Notes: generated by a model from the sequence alone, not told the origin. 64,000 bases of DNA from Plasmodium brasilianum (GCF_023973825.1 NC_090114.1:1008501-1072500), one strand, 5' to 3'. Counted from the first letter of the stretch, positions 24,601-36,920 are shown. Program-made: numbers and translations.

Positions 24601-25528
24601 CTGCTTTATACTGCTCGAGGGGTATCCTCTCCTCCTTTTTGCAGTCCTTATCATAGTCCTTACTGCAATCCTTATGACCCCCTTTATAACAACCATTACT
24701 ACCACTGTTATTGTTAGAAGCCTTTCCATTCTTTGAAGTTTCATCTGTACTGTTGCTTCTTGCAATGTACAATATTTCCCCATGGTTCAACTCCATACTG
24801 ACGTTTTCCTTTAGCAAACTTTTTTTCTTTTGATCTTTAGAAATGATGTAAACTCCATTATTATAGTATGACGACATGTTATTCTTCTGCTTTTGTTGCA
24901 CATGTTCATGATTTAATTTTTCAAGGATATGATTCTGCTTTTTCTGTAAGATAATTTCATAAAATATTTTTTTTATTGCCAATATAAATACATAACAATA
25001 TAAATATTCATTTGTTTCAATGTCCAAATAATTTTTTTCATTCTTCATTAGTCTCTTTATGTTCCTATATATTTCTCTTTCTTTTATTGTAAAAATGCTA
25101 TTCATAATATCTTCATAATATTGCGATTTACTTTTTTCGGCGCTCGAATCATCATCTTTGGTACTACCACCACTGCTGTTGGTAGCGGCACTATTACTTC
25201 TACTTCTACTGCTGCTACTATTGCAATTGCTATTGCTATTGTTATTATTACTACTGTTATTGTTCCTACTAATATTACTTCCACTCATTTTATTGCTATT
25301 GTTACTACTGCTACTGATTTGGTTAGTGCTACTCCCCCCCCCTCTTGCCATACTATTTTCCTTCCTCACTAATTCTAGCTTCGAATAGTTTGTTTTTCCC
25401 CACACTTTCTTTTCATTATTTTCAGTATCACTTAACACATAAGAGTTTTTGTAAATATTACTCAGGTTAATCAGGTAGTCGCTCATCGCTTGCTCGACGT
25501 TCGTCCTTTTGTCATTTCTGGTCTTCAT
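21683..25528 (-). CDS. FtsH-like membrane AAA ATPase lacking a visible protease motif
   Basis: AAA+ ATPase, single exon, 1281 aa. Residues 1-430 are low complexity (Ser/Asn/Lys). Hydrophobic segments lie near 432-450 (YWLIPISVLSCIYLYY) and 613-635 (IIDIVTYSCSLLTFYYIY). The AAA core begins about 690: Walker A GDTGTGKS (about 697), then GSAFIELYIGNGASKIRNLF, Walker B VVIFIDEID (about 753), and TLNQLLVEIDAL. These match FtsH/YME1 closely. A low-complexity insert (about 790-885) precedes FIGATNRYKNLDSALIRS and the conserved RFDK. FtsH proteases then carry HEXXH. I find none in the remaining 380 residues. It may be an organelle membrane chaperone or translocation motor rather than a protease. That role and its location (apicoplast, mitochondrion or ER) are inference. 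Confidence 0.85.
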   Translation of the reverse strand: MKTRNDKRTNVEQAMSDYLINLSNIYKNSYVLSDTENNEKKVWGKTNYSKLELVRKENSMARGGGSSTNQISSSSNNSNKMSGSNISRNNNSSNNNNSNSNCNSSSSRSRSNSAATNSSGGSTKDDDSSAEKSKSQYYEDIMNSIFTIKEREIYRNIKRLMKNEKNYLDIETNEYLYCYVFILAIKKIFYEIILQKKQNHILEKLNHEHVQQKQKNNMSSYYNNGVYIISKDQKKKSLLKENVSMELNHGEILYIARSNSTDETSKNGKASNNNSGSNGCYKGGHKDCSKDYDKDCKKEERIPLEQYKADIAEAKKKIGDNTNVVHFEIVDNADNADDYSRGKESKGFDEPHDDLQNGSKLGSNLYGAASQTNDGKRDTAKDEQNTATGSSANSAINKRSGEGIVKREKKKSNTLEKNYLTFIFEKLKNNKSYWLIPISVLSCIYLYYKMRERVSSFMYNHYMNISKYFSSMFLGNSISGDKLIYKDYNHFFYNISKNNIKEILFNPTNNTCSYLLNRNQPKSTGMMMLNHGRLAIGGSASASTPTAVTSTISPVSSSASTSSSSAANSGNNTYTIYYNDYIMKYLLKNRLYENVEMRVDEKVLKNSLFDIIKKNIIDIVTYSCSLLTFYYIYEKSTSPINNDCYSFDRTNQMESLNEIVLNEETKKDIKAVLFFLLYPKIFEENDGISCNTILFTGDTGTGKSLLAKIIAKELNYDLVHLSGSAFIELYIGNGASKIRNLFKKAKKNKKSVVIFIDEIDSIGLSRSMNDVSSNQNHEYTQTLNQLLVEIDALHEYNREQMQVASVVPVASKYGKSSSIYGRSGRSRRSGNVLIHLKNKILDDSNSENELDFKEKEDGYDILQYYLNNNLSLLDIEDIFNLKRYKRKKFILFIGATNRYKNLDSALIRSKRFDKIIHFQLPNLFTRRRLFDLYIQKYATGKNSNLTRTYETTTNASTDTNVNVNSTCWDGSNNSKMGNICMSVAPMDSGLLASEISTHLNNLEKISRQKKDNLVEYNTFEDKFGPYLGTPPISTLPLGSLPFGGKDKYNRLLSSLSRREDDRSGGSTIDTFTLSILSYLFNCADIDQLVYSIKVSSLMKSNVTTGTPLKSSYSKNIFYLQNNMNTIIFENLLSVLHKKFTYDNYAEKIFCQGDYEELTPSINFKLLNSTLSDINFEEYLNRFINFCNKELEKKIGENTAIPSKKKTNKISFNDLLFFYDLKEMKRKVWGVGGDDEDIGSLQNNFFGNTKFSKQSKSYHLFLLWKAIECFFTTLHVNYKKII

Positions 25529-25570
25529 TTTATTTTAACACAAAGGCGGTAACACTGCAAAGGGCACATA

Positions 25571-25702
25571 CATGCACAAATATATACATGCGCAAATATA
25601 TACATGCGCAAATATATACATGCGCAAATATATACATGCGCAAATATATACATGCGCAAATATATACATGCGCAAATATATACGTGCACAAATATATACG
25701 CG
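25571..25702. repeat. 16-bp tandem repeat upstream of the AAA ATPase
   Basis: About eight copies of ATACATGCGCAAATAT. It begins about 40 bp from the start codon. Confidence 0.9.
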
Positions 25703-25710
25703 CACAAATA

Positions 25711-25777
25711 TATATATGGACTTATACAAATATATATATGGACTTATACAAATATATATATGGACTTATACAAATAT
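25711..25777. repeat. 22-bp tandem repeat, 3 copies
   Basis: Three copies of a unit containing ATATATGGACTTATACAAAT, next to the 16-bp array. Confidence 0.85.
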
Positions 25778-26100
25778 ACATATGCGTTTGTGTGTAAGCT
25801 TATGCATATGGGGGTGAGTACACATATATTTATATACACATACATGTACACGTAAGTATGTAAATATATGCGTCCGGGAAGTTCCACTTGCTCTCTTTTT
25901 TCTTTCTACTTGAGCATAGATGAGGTGTGGGAGTGCAGTGCCCTTACTTTGTACATCTATCTACTCTGATGTAAGTTACTATACATAGGGGTAGGGTTCA
26001 CAAATAAAAAAAATGTAGGAGCACTGTATACTTAACACAAATTTTTACAAATTTGCCCTTCCTGAGATGTAATATTTAGATATATAAATATATCGAAGTA

Positions 26101-26144
<44 letters not shown>

Positions 26145-26206
26145 AAAATATTGTACAGTACTATTAAATAATGAAAGAGTGAAGTACAAAATGAAAAATG
26201 AAAAAC

Positions 26207-26290
26207 AAAGCATAAAGCATAAAATATAAAGCATAAAATATAAAGCATAAAATATAAAGCATAAAATATAAAGCATAAAATATAAAGTAC
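26207..26290. repeat. 14-bp tandem repeat
   Basis: About six copies of AAAGCATAAAATAT. Confidence 0.85.
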
Positions 26291-26534
26291 AAAACATAAA
26301 GAACAAAACGCAAAAAGTAAAACACAATAACCAAAAATTTTAAAATAAAAAGCAAAAATATAGAAGTGGTAGAGTAAAAGCGTAACAGCGTACCAAGGCA
26401 AAAATAAAACTAAAAATAATAAAAGCTCAATGAAATAACAAAAGAAGGAATTAAGAATTAGGAATTAATTTGTCGTTTTGCTACTCCTTCAATTTGCGAT
26501 GTTTTTTGCACCACTTTTTTTTTATTTTATGCTT

Positions 26535-26810
26535 ATACTACTCCTATTTTACGCCTATATTATGCCTATTTTACTCCTATTTTACGCCTATATTATGCCT
26601 ATTTTACTCCTATTTTACGCCTATATTATGCCTATTTTACTCCTATTTTACGCCTATTTTAAGCCAATTTTACGATTATTTTACGCCTATTTACGCCTAT
26701 TTTACGCCTATTTTACGCCTATTTTACGCCTATTTTACGCCTATTTTACGCCTATTTTACGCCTATTTTAAGCCTATTTTAAGCCTATTTTACGCCTATA
26801 TTTTATGCCT
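26535..26810. repeat. 13-15-bp tandem repeat with higher-order start
   Basis: Blocks of ACGCCTATTTT dominate on the right. On the left, a 45-bp unit combining ACGCC, ATGCC and ACTCC variants repeats about three times. Confidence 0.85.
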
Positions 26811-27966
26811 ATTTAATTGATGTTTTATTCATAATTTATTCTTTTTTTTTTTCATTTTGTTTTTATTTCTTTTCCCAAGTTTTTACATTTTGTCATGGAA
26901 AGAAATTACAATCATATAATTTTTTTTTTTTTTTTTTTTTTTTAAAACAAGAAAAATACAAAAGTTGTTACGGTTTGCAATTATTAAAAAAAAAAAAAAA
27001 AAATATATATACATATAAAAATATAACTGTACATATATATATACACCTATGTTGTGAAAAAATTAACAAAAGGTTGTACATTTTCGTAAAATGAAGAAAA
27101 AAAAAAAAAAAAATTAAGCAAACAATTTTTGAGAAGTATAGTGTATAATATGGTAACTGTAAAAGAAACAACAACAACAACAAAAAAAAAAAAAAAAAAA
27201 GGGGGGGATTAAAATAAAATATTTGTTTGCAACTACAGCTGGTAGGGTTGTACTTCTCCCGCAACTTGTGTGTTGTATTTACGTACATGTAAGTCACGGG
27301 TATATGTACTTACACACATATATATATATAGAAATATATATGTACATGTGGTGTTCTTTGCCCAAGTATTTTTTCCTTAATAGCTACACAACACACACAG
27401 AGCCGCTGATTACGCCCATTTTATTTTATTTAATTTAATTTTTTTTTTTTTTTTTTTTTTTTATACTCCTCTATAATGACTAGTTACATAGTTATAGTTA
27501 AATCCGATGATACATTTTTTCAAACAATTTGATTTGAAAATTTGATTAATTCTCGTTTAACGTTTCGCGTAGTACTCCGCCTACCTACTTCTTTACTACT
27601 TCTGCAGTTCTCGTACTTTTTTTTTTTCTTTTTTTTTCCCAATAAATTTGCGGATTCAGTTCGTTTCAAAAAAGTTCTATTTCATTTTGGATGTTTCACG
27701 TTTTATGAACAAACCAGATGCGCCGTTTTATCATTTTTCCGTTTTATCATTTTCCCGTTTTATCATTTTTCCGCTTCTCCCACATTATGTTATATGTATT
27801 ATATAGCCCTTTACACGCCACTTGTAACATCCTTTTATTGTTCATATGTGGAAAATTTTGGGGACGTTGATCTTTTTTTTTTTTTTTTTTTTTTTTTTTT
27901 CCATCTTTCGACTTTTCCATTTACCGACTCTATTCACCGCTTACATTGTACCATCTCCACATGAGC

Positions 27967-30900
27967 TCATATAAAGTATGAACTATCCGTGCTTACATTC
28001 TCGACGGAAGCATCTGCGTCATCGGATATGGATGGGATAACTTTTGAATCTTCGTCTTGTGATAGCAATTCGACTAAATTTCTGTGGCTCATGTTTCTGG
28101 TTACTCTCATGCTAACTTCATCGTTTGTGTTTATATTTTCATCGCTCTTGGACCTGATCTTACTCGTTTTGCCCTCCTTCCCCCGGTCCCTATGTTTGTT
28201 TCCTTTTTTTTCCCCCTTCTTGTCATTGCTGCTCCCATCGCTGTCCTCTTCACTCTCTTTACCACTATCCTGGATACTATCCTCACCACTGCACTCCCTG
28301 CTTCTCTTGCCATTTTTCCCTTCCTTTTTTTTGTTAAGTTGTTCTTTTTTCTTTTCCTTTTGATACTCCACTATTTCGAGGAGCTTGTGTGCATATTCCT
28401 TTCCGCTTGTTTTTCTTCTCGCACTCGGACCGTCATCATCATCGTCCTCCTCCTCATCATCCTCCTCCTCATCATCCTCCTCCTCCTCTTCGTCATCGTT
28501 CTCATCTTCTTCAACATTTTCGTCTTCCTCTTCCTCTTCCTCTTCCTCCTCGTCATCCGCTTCTTCGTCGTCGTCGTCGTCCTCGTCCTCCCCTTCATAA
28601 AAGTCTTCTTCCTCTTCCTCTTCCTCATCCTCTTCATCGTCATCCAAACCACCTCTGCACTTCTTTCCCCCCTTGACCGTCTTCCCCTCCGAACCCTTCA
28701 GTTGTACCCCCTCTTCCCCTTGGCAAATCTTAGTCTGTTTGACTTTCTGCTTAATGAGATCATCTCTAAATTCAATTTTACAACTCATAGCAAATGTAAC
28801 AAATTTGGTGGTAAGTTTTTTAAGAATTGGTGAGTTGTTAAAATCATTTATTTTAAAATCACTAGCATCTTTAACTGCTTTAATTAAGATTTCATCTGGT
28901 ACTGTATCCATATTTTGATGATGAGCCCATGTATTTACATCATCTTCTTCAAAATCTTCTAACTGCTCCGAATAATTTTCTGAAGCATCTTTAGAATTAC
29001 ATCTATTACATTCAATATTATCATGGGTTTCACATATAGTATTCATTTTGTAGTTGAAAAGCTTTTTTACGTTTTCATCTGATAGTTGATCTTTTGATAA
29101 ATTTGTATTTGTTACAATCATAGAAGATAAACCATCTTTACTTATTTGTCTTTGATATACTTTTTCATCAATAGTACCTGTACAAAATAGCCTATATATG
29201 AAACATATTTTTTTTTGACCTTCACGCCATACTCTAGCTAATGCTTGTTTATCATTTGCTGGATTCCAATCTGGATCTAACAACACTAATCTGTTTGAAC
29301 TTATTAAGTTAATACCACATCCTCCAGATTTTGAAGATAAGAGAAAAATGAAAATATCTTCTGAATGGGTAAACTCACTTATTACTTTATGCCTTTTCTT
29401 TATACTTATTCCACCATCTAATCGAACAAATTTGTAAAAATTTTCTTTACATAATATTTCCATATAATCTAACGTCTGTGTATAATTACTCACAATGACT
29501 ACTTTATCGGTTGTGTTGTGTTTAATATTTTTAAGCAAAAAATGTAATAACTGAAATTTGCAAGATAAATTGTAGTAACACCTGTACGTATCTCTCCTAC
29601 ATTCTTCTAACAGCCTTTTTACCGATTTATCGTAGTCTATCTCTACTGCTTTTCTTCGTTCCCTTATATTATCGCATTCTAAGGCAGAACTGGAGTAAGC
29701 GGTGGATGAAGCAATGCCAGACGTACCACCAGACACAGCGCTAGACCCACCTCCTACCGCTGCAGTCGCTGCGGACGAGGAGGAGATGCTCCCCCCGCTC
29801 TTGTTCAAAGACTTGCTTCCCTTTGACGACTTTTCAAACTGTGTAATTACGTCCTCTAACAACCTGGAGAGAGGTATATGTCCAATGTCCTTTATATCAT
29901 TTGCATTCAACAAGAGTGGATGGTTGCATATTTTCTCTAACTTTTTAATATTGATGAGAACGTTAACTTTACTATTCGAATGATCATTTTTTAAAATTTT
30001 CTTGTCCTTCAAAAATAATACATATAAAGCTTCTTGAATTGGGTTCAGTTTAATAAAAATGTTAATAAGATATTTAACAGGTAATACTTTAGATAATAAA
30101 TTATTTGTTCTTCTTAGGATAAATTTATTTGTAATATTAGACAACTCAGCTAATCTTTCTGAAGCTATTTCTTGCTCTTTCACTGTTGCATCTTTGTCTC
30201 TACCAATCAGTATAGGATTAGCAAATTTTTTCCTAAACATAATTGTATCATCAAACAAATCAGGATTACATAATGATATTAATGCAAAAAATTCCCCTAA
30301 ATCATTTTGAATAGGAGTACCTGACAATAATAATCTTTTCTTAGCAGATAATTTATATATACTAATATACGTTTTCGTTTTATCATTTTTTAAACGATGT
30401 GCTTCATCGCATATTATCATATCTATGGAAGATTTATCAAGAACTTCATTATTAATTCTAAAACATTCATATGAACATATAAGAATAGTAGACTTAAAAT
30501 CATATTTAAAACCTTCTAATTTACTTACAATTTTTTCCTTAGCGTTATCATTAACACAAGTAACTGAACATCTAAATGGGAGCCATTTATTTATCTCATC
30601 ATTCCAGTTATTAATTAAGCTAGCTGGACATAAAATTAGGCATCTTCTAACTGCTGGTTTTTTATTAAATCCTTGTTTTAATAAAGTATACAAGACAGTT
30701 ATACTTTGTAAAGTTTTACCAAGTCCCATATCATCTGCTAATATGCATCCACTAATCTTTTTATCTTTTAAATTCATTAAACATTCAAAAACAAATTGTA
30801 CTCCTTCTCTTTGGTGCTCTCTTAAAAATTGAGCTAAAATTGGATCTACTTGAATTTTATTATCTTCATTTTCAAACAAAACTAACGGTTCAAACTTTCT

Positions 30901-31251
30901 TATTATTTCGTTTACTTTATTATTATTCTGCTCATCTGTTTCATCCGATTTTCTAGGTATATTATTATGTGTGAAGTTCAACCATCCTGTTCTTCTAACT
31001 TTAGCTCCTAATGTCTTTTTGAAATATAAATTTTTATCACTTACAAAACCCGGTAATGGATTCTTAAATGGATGAAACAACGTTGTTTTCTCATTCTTCC
31101 CTATACTTAAAATAGGTAGTAATGTTGCTCTTACCAATGTTATACAGGCTTTTTCTGAGTTATAATTATCGTTATATTGATCTATGTTATTATCATCATT
31201 ATTATTACTATTATTGTTGTTCCTTTTTGTGCTACCAAGGTATTTCCTCAT
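27967..31251 (-). CDS. RAD54: DNA repair and recombination protein RAD54
   Basis: Swi2/Snf2 DNA translocase that assists RAD51 strand invasion in homologous recombination, in the nucleus. Single exon, 1094 aa. Helicase motifs are clear: [13 protein letters not shown] (about 170), DEAH with RLKND (about 278), [16 protein letters not shown] (about 306), then C-terminal lobe motifs [20 protein letters not shown] and [23 protein letters not shown] (to about 700). The N-terminal [12 protein letters not shown] and FKNPLPGF segments suit RAD54. A Ser/Ala/Gly insert sits at about 475-520. Residues about 868-938 are an Asp/Glu tract, followed by a Lys/Ser-rich tail longer than in yeast or human RAD54. 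The upstream leader carries a 26-bp repeat. Confidence 0.95.
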   Translation of the reverse strand: MRKYLGSTKRNNNNSNNNDDNNIDQYNDNYNSEKACITLVRATLLPILSIGKNEKTTLFHPFKNPLPGFVSDKNLYFKKTLGAKVRRTGWLNFTHNNIPRKSDETDEQNNNKVNEIIRKFEPLVLFENEDNKIQVDPILAQFLREHQREGVQFVFECLMNLKDKKISGCILADDMGLGKTLQSITVLYTLLKQGFNKKPAVRRCLILCPASLINNWNDEINKWLPFRCSVTCVNDNAKEKIVSKLEGFKYDFKSTILICSYECFRINNEVLDKSSIDMIICDEAHRLKNDKTKTYISIYKLSAKKRLLLSGTPIQNDLGEFFALISLCNPDLFDDTIMFRKKFANPILIGRDKDATVKEQEIASERLAELSNITNKFILRRTNNLLSKVLPVKYLINIFIKLNPIQEALYVLFLKDKKILKNDHSNSKVNVLINIKKLEKICNHPLLLNANDIKDIGHIPLSRLLEDVITQFEKSSKGSKSLNKSGGSISSSSAATAAVGGGSSAVSGGTSGIASSTAYSSSALECDNIRERRKAVEIDYDKSVKRLLEECRRDTYRCYYNLSCKFQLLHFLLKNIKHNTTDKVVIVSNYTQTLDYMEILCKENFYKFVRLDGGISIKKRHKVISEFTHSEDIFIFLLSSKSGGCGINLISSNRLVLLDPDWNPANDKQALARVWREGQKKICFIYRLFCTGTIDEKVYQRQISKDGLSSMIVTNTNLSKDQLSDENVKKLFNYKMNTICETHDNIECNRCNSKDASENYSEQLEDFEEDDVNTWAHHQNMDTVPDEILIKAVKDASDFKINDFNNSPILKKLTTKFVTFAMSCKIEFRDDLIKQKVKQTKICQGEEGVQLKGSEGKTVKGGKKCRGGLDDDEEDEEEEEEEDFYEGEDEDDDDDEEADDEEEEEEEEEDENVEEDENDDEEEEEDDEEEDDEEEDDDDDGPSARRKTSGKEYAHKLLEIVEYQKEKKKEQLNKKKEGKNGKRSRECSGEDSIQDSGKESEEDSDGSSNDKKGEKKGNKHRDRGKEGKTSKIRSKSDENINTNDEVSMRVTRNMSHRNLVELLSQDEDSKVIPSISDDADASVENVSTDSSYFI

Positions 31252-31320
31252 TATGAAATAGGTTTACAGAAGGAAGTGCAGTACGTTGCGTATGTGTATG
31301 GGTTTATTTTATATGTACAT

Positions 31321-31459
31321 TTGTTTATGTTCACATGTGCAAGTATCTGTTTATGTTCACATGTGCAAGTATCTGTTTATGTTCACATGTGCAAGTATCT
31401 GTTTATGTTCACATGTGCAAGTATCTGTTTATGTTCACATGTGCATGTATCTGTTTATG
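31321..31459. repeat. 26-bp tandem repeat upstream of RAD54
   Basis: About five near-identical copies containing TTTATGTTCACATGTGCA. It begins about 70 bp from the RAD54 start. Confidence 0.9.
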
Positions 31460-32458
31460 TATATTATCGCGTTCGTATAATAGTTACTGCTTAAAACAAT
31501 TATATATCAACACTAAAGAATGGAGAGGGGAGGATGGAAAAATAAAGTGGCATAGGAAAAACTACCTAGCAAAGGTTTAATCTAACTAAGGGGAGTTGTT
31601 TACTGCACCCAATTATACAATATGAAGAGGAAAATTTAAAAAGAATATATCAGTTCTATCTAGACAAAAAAAAAAAAAAAAAAAAAAAAAAACTTCAAAT
31701 AGATCATTCACAATGGTGCGTAACACGTGTGTTCAAATAAAAAGTTACTGCCTTGTTGCTAGGAGCAGTGTGTACACATATACATATGCCCTTATTATGT
31801 GAGCGCTCCAGGGGCACAGGCATGTAGATGGCAAAATGCAAAAAGATAATTATTTTACCCTTGGGAAGTACTTCATCAGCATTAAAACGACGTGTTACTG
31901 TAATAAAGTTTTGCTTTACTCACAACAAAATTAAAAATTATAGCGCCAAATTGTACACAGTATGAAAAAAAAAAAATAATAATAATAAAATAATAAAAAT
32001 AAAATTATGAATATGGATAAGAGTACAAATAAGAGTACGCATAAGAATACAAATAAGAATACCTATTTAATAATACATTTCGTTAGCATATTTCTGCGTT
32101 AAATCGGGGGTACACACATTAAAATTTAGCTAAATGTTCGAAGCACAATCGGTATTTTTTTGCCTAATAGTTTAAAATACCATATCACAAATATTATACG
32201 TGAAAATTGATTATTTTGATTTACTCTTAACGTATATGTATATGTACATATGCATAAGTATACATTACATTTGTATATATTTTACATATGTACGTATCTC
32301 ACATATGAATGAAAAAAAAAAAAAAAAGTGCATTTTTTTAAATGAAAATTGCTACTTTTTATGTAGTTCCAATGTACTTGAACGGTATAATTATTACTGA
32401 ATGAATGTGTTTTTGTCGGTATTTCTTTTTTATTATATATTGCTATGAACAAAATACA

Positions 32459-32600
32459 GACAAGTAAACAAGTAAAAAAGTAAACAAGTAAAGAAGTAAA
32501 CAAGTAAAGAAGTAAACAAGTAAAAAAGTAAAAAAGTAAACAAGTAAAAAAGTAAACAGATAAACAAGTAAACAAATGAGCAAGTAAACAAATGAACAAA
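32459..32600. repeat. AAGTAAACAAGTAAA-type repeat
   Basis: 10-12-bp units of AAGTAAACA and AAGTAAAAA in mixed order. Confidence 0.8.
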
Positions 32601-32884
32601 TAAAAATAGTAAATATACAGATGCTTTTTTTTCTTTTTTTTTTACTTATTATTTTATTCTTCACAATATGTATCTTAATTTTATTAATACACCTAGTGAA
32701 TATTTTTTTTAATTAGCAATTTAGAGGTCATAAAAAATATACCATATTTATTAACAGGACATGTAAATAAAAGTAATTGTTTTTATTAATATATGAAAAA
32801 TGTATGAATTTTTTTTTTTTTTTTTCGAATTCGTTCTTTGGCTTGTTGTTCTTACCAAAAAACAAAAAAAGAAAAAGAATACAA

Positions 32885-33050
32885 CAAATGATAAAAACGA
32901 CACAAATGATAAAAACGACACAAATGATAAAAATGATACAAATGATAAAAATGATACAAATGATACAAATGATACACAAATGATACCAATACTACAAATG
33001 CTGCAAATATTACAAATACTACAAATGCTGCAAATATTACAAATATCACA
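32885..33050. repeat. 18-bp repeat grading into TACAAATGC repeat
   Basis: The left part repeats AAATGATAAAAACGACAC or AAATGATAAAAATGATAC. The right part repeats ACAAATATTACAAATACT-like units. Confidence 0.8.
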
Positions 33051-33192
33051 AATAGAGTGCTACTTATAATAATAATGATGTAAAATTATGAACAGTTCAG
33101 TTGGTGTGTTTCCGAAGCAGAGAATTTTTTCCTGTAACAGTCCGTGCATTTCCAAAAGAAACTTTTTTTTTTTATGAACAAGCAATAAATAT

Positions 33193-33231
<39 letters not shown>

Positions 33232-33416
33232 CCATTTTTTGGCCCCTCTTTTGTAAGCATACACTGTTTTTTTTAAAGCATATAATTACACTATTCAAAA
33301 GAAATGACAAAAACAAAAGAATAATATTGAAAGGTGTGAGAACGGACAAAAAAAAAAAAAAAAAAGAGAATACAGCAGGGTTACAAAAATGCCACAAAAA
33401 GAGCAGTCATAACACT

Positions 33417-34901
33417 TTACATATAATATAACTGTAACACATGTATATCACCATCTATGTCGCCGCATACTATCTTATTGTTTACATTTTGAAAGTCCGC
33501 ATCAGATGAATGTGTACTTACCTTTTTACCGTAGTGTTTATATTTATTTAAAATCGAATTATATTTGTCCCTGTCTATGTACGCATTTTCTGTTAGTATG
33601 TGTTTATTAATATTTAAATAGTAAGTTGGTTTACCTATAGGTAATATATAGTACGTGTTTTTGTATATATCCAAATCCTCTTCAAATTCGAGGTCGTTGT
33701 AAAATGTTGTACTGTTAATTATGTTACTGTTAACAATATCGTAAATGAGCAATTCGTTTTTGTAAGAACATGAAAGGATGAACTTATTTTTGTTGTCAAA
33801 TTTTATGTTCCTTCTGTGATTGTTGTTCATGTCGCCTTTATATAGCCCCAGCACAGTTCCTGTGTGTTCGAAAAAAGTAAAGTAAAAACAATTTTTTTTT
33901 TTTTTTCATTAAGTTGAATATCTGTTAAGTTGTTCTATTTTGTTTAACTTTGTGCAACTTCGATTTCTTTTCAGTCCTTTTCACTCTTTTCCAATATGCT
34001 GAAAATTTCTTTATTCCTTACCGCTATTCTTTTCAATCAGTTTAATGCTATTATCAATTAAATTAACGCCCACGTAATTTCTGTCGTTCGTCAGATCCAT
34101 ACTCAAAATGGACGATTTCATGTCGTAACTCATCATCTTTCCCATTCGCAGATCGTAAAGTCTCAAAGAGTTGTCAATACTGCAGCTGTATATTTCAAAC
34201 TCATCAAGGAAAATACTACGGGGGAAGTAGAGAAGAAAAAAAAAAAAAAAGAAAAAAAAAAGAAAGTGTTACAGTACGTGCCAAAGCAACATCAAAGGAA
34301 CAGTAACAGCAATAGCATGTGCTGGAACGGGGATTGCAAAAGTGTATACACACGTACAAAGGAAAATACTTACTCGGAAATTAAATCCTTTGCATCACTG
34401 AAGACTTGTAGGGGCCTGTTTTTCTTTTTGAAATCTCTTTCCCTGAAGTCATATATATTTACTGAATTGTTTTTGCTACAAAATAGTAATTTTTCATTTT
34501 TGCTCAGTTTAGCTACATTTACCTTATCTGACGTGGCAAAAAAACATTGTAATACTGTTAAACAAATATACGAAATAAAATACATTAATTAAACAAATAT
34601 ATCGATGCAACTGCGTCATATTATATTAATATGACTAGTGAGATAATGTATATATATATTTTTTGTGGGGATGTTTTCTGTAACCATTCACGTTAACTCT
34701 ATTTAAAATTCTATTGGAAAGGGTGTCCCATAAGTACACGTACGCATCATTTCCTGAAAATTAGGAATGGGATGATATATAAGTGTGGGCATATAAACAA
34801 ATAAACAAATTAACACACGCTTGCTAAATCAACGCAGACGTACCCCCGTTCGCACACAAACATATATATGCTCATATATACATACGTACCAATTAACGTG
34901 G

Positions 34902-34932
<31 letters not shown>

Positions 34933-35708
34933 ACGGAATACCTGCTGAAAAAAATTTGCTGTTGTCTTTGAAAAGAGCAATATCATTTATTCCTTTTTTA
35001 TGAACATCTATAAATGTACGCACAAAAATAAAGAAAAGTTGTTCAATATAACAAATTAAAAATGGATATTAAAAAAAAAAAATAATAAATAAATATAACA
35101 TATATAAAAATGCAAATATGGAAAATGTAAAACTTAACCCTTGTACGTATTTATATGTAGATGCGTGTTCACATTCCACAGACATATTTTATTATCTAAA
35201 CTTGAACTGAGGATATAATTCTCATCATTGCTGAACAGAATTTTTGTTATACATGCTAAATAAGGGGCAAAAAAAAAAAGGGACCAATTCTGTATTTTTT
35301 TTTGCAAGCACTGTTACAATACATGCATATATATAAACATATATACATATATATATGTCCATATATATGTTTACTTTTCTCTTATCACAGCTGCATATAA
35401 GAAATAAAACATGTGAAACTGTAGCAGTATGTAGATGGCATTAACGCTTTTCTTTTGTTTATTTTCTCCTCTTGAAAAGGAGCCATAAATGTGCGCATAG
35501 ATCATTTTTTATTGACGTCAAGCTCATACACATACATACGCACAAACGTAGACACATATACATATATACACAAATATATATATGTACAAGTGGATAGCCA
35601 TATGCCAATGTTAACATCTTCCGCTAAAACAGTACTAAATGAAAAATATGGCGAACCTTTATGTCCTGATAGTATTCCGGCTCTTTTTACGCTTATGTCA
35701 ATATTCAT
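33417..35708 (-). CDS. WD40-repeat protein resembling WDR83/MORG1
   Basis: Beta-propeller scaffold. WDR83 (MORG1) is known as a MAPK scaffold and a spliceosome-associated protein. Seven exons: 35657-35708, 35139-35255, 34942-35007, 34685-34753, 34374-34527, 34022-34215, 33417-33859. All are GT-AG with matching phases, giving 364 aa (human WDR83 is 315). Visible blades: SGHKACITKILFSNDENYIL...KICLWNV, GINDIALFKDNSKFFSAGND...VYLWD, KVNVAKLSKNEKLLFCS...NIYDFRE, and the WDR83-like NSLRLYDLRMGKM. It then has NSIKLIEKNSGTVLGLYKG and NELLIYDIV. For exon 5 I chose the acceptor at 34527 because it aligns without a gap to WDR83. An earlier acceptor would add ten residues. The C-terminal blade is longer than in human. 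The WDR83 call is by pattern recognition. Confidence 0.82.
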
Positions 35709-36920
35709 GGTGAGTGTTATTTTATTTAATTTTTTTTTTTTTTATTTAATTTTTTTTTTTTTTTTTCCATTTGTAAATAGCATTATGAAAATAAGCATAA
35801 GGTACAAATTAATTTTTTTAATCATTGGAGGATAGGATAAAAATAGGTTTGCTTATATCATGAAGCGCTGAAATGTTTAACGCCCACTAGTATGTATATT
35901 ATATATACATATATGTACATATACATGTACATGTGAAATTACGAAGATATACATGTATACATTAATGAGTACACATGAATATAGATAAAACTTTAGCTTT
36001 AGCCAAGTAATAAACCTCTCATTACTTTAATTAAAGAATGTGCACAAAAAAAATTAGTAAAAATAATATTTACAAAGAACATTACTTTGGGTGAGTTCAA
36101 AAGACTATTTAAATTAAAAAAAAAAAAAAAAATAGGGGCGCTTAAAAATTAGGACGGGATTGAAGAAAGATCATATATATATATGGATATGTATGAGTAT
36201 GTAAGTATGATTATACATTAATGTATATATGTAGATGTTCCTAAACCCCACAGTGGACGTTCTACTTATTCGCCTCTCCTCTGAGTAATTTTTTTTATTT
36301 TTATTTTTTTCTTTAAAAAAGCCTCATACTTGTAAAAAAAAAAAAATTAGCACAAAATTTCTTTTTTCATGTTTTTTAAGAAAAGATATTTTCATTTGAA
36401 AGGGCATTTTTATTTTGTTACTTGTGATATACGCTCATATATCTAAGCACATTAAATGCAAATTTTTAAAATGTTAAAGGAAAGGTTATATGCATTCCTG
36501 GAGAGCATTTTGAAAAAGAGACTCTCAAGGTGTTGTATGTGTGCACCACAGTTGCATACAATATGATGCAAAAAAAAAAAAAAAAAAAAGTGAAATAAAA
36601 ACAAAAATTAAATAAAAAATAAGGGCATAATGGGGATACGATACATTATAGTAGTTTTGCAAAAGAACAAAGGTTATAAGGAATATAAAAGAATAAATTA
36701 CATCGAACAGGAGTATCTCTTAGAATAAAAAAAAAAAAAAAAATTTACTTCATTTTTTTTGTAAGTATATGAAATATTTAATTAGTTCCAAATTTTTTCT
36801 TTTCCGCTTATACGTTACTAGCTTTGTTGGAAGATTTATTTGTTTTATTTTTTTGGTCTTGAAATTTATATAAAAACGCATATGTATATTTACAAATAGT
36901 ACATTAAACGAGCCGATTGG

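Larger units (their letters stand above)
25529..27966. other. Intergenic region, AAA ATPase promoter / RAD54 3' end
   Basis: Arrays at 25571-25702, 25711-25777, 26207-26290 and 26535-26810, and poly(A)/poly(T) runs at 26114-26141, 26921-26943, 27441-27462 and 27871-27900. I see no supported gene. Confidence 0.55.
31252..33416. other. Intergenic region, RAD54 promoter / WD-repeat gene 3' end
   Basis: Arrays at 31321-31459, 32459-32600 and 32885-33050, plus poly(A) runs near 31667, 33200 and 33350. Only short frames are seen in 31500-32200. Confidence 0.55.

Noticed and set aside
28084..28833. 249-codon hydrophobic plus-strand frame
   Set aside because: Complement of the acidic tail of RAD54.
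36630..36728. 32-codon plus-strand frame MGIRYIIVVLQKNKGY...
   Set aside because: Composition is reasonable, but it is too short, with no splice partner in phase. Frames this length are expected by chance.
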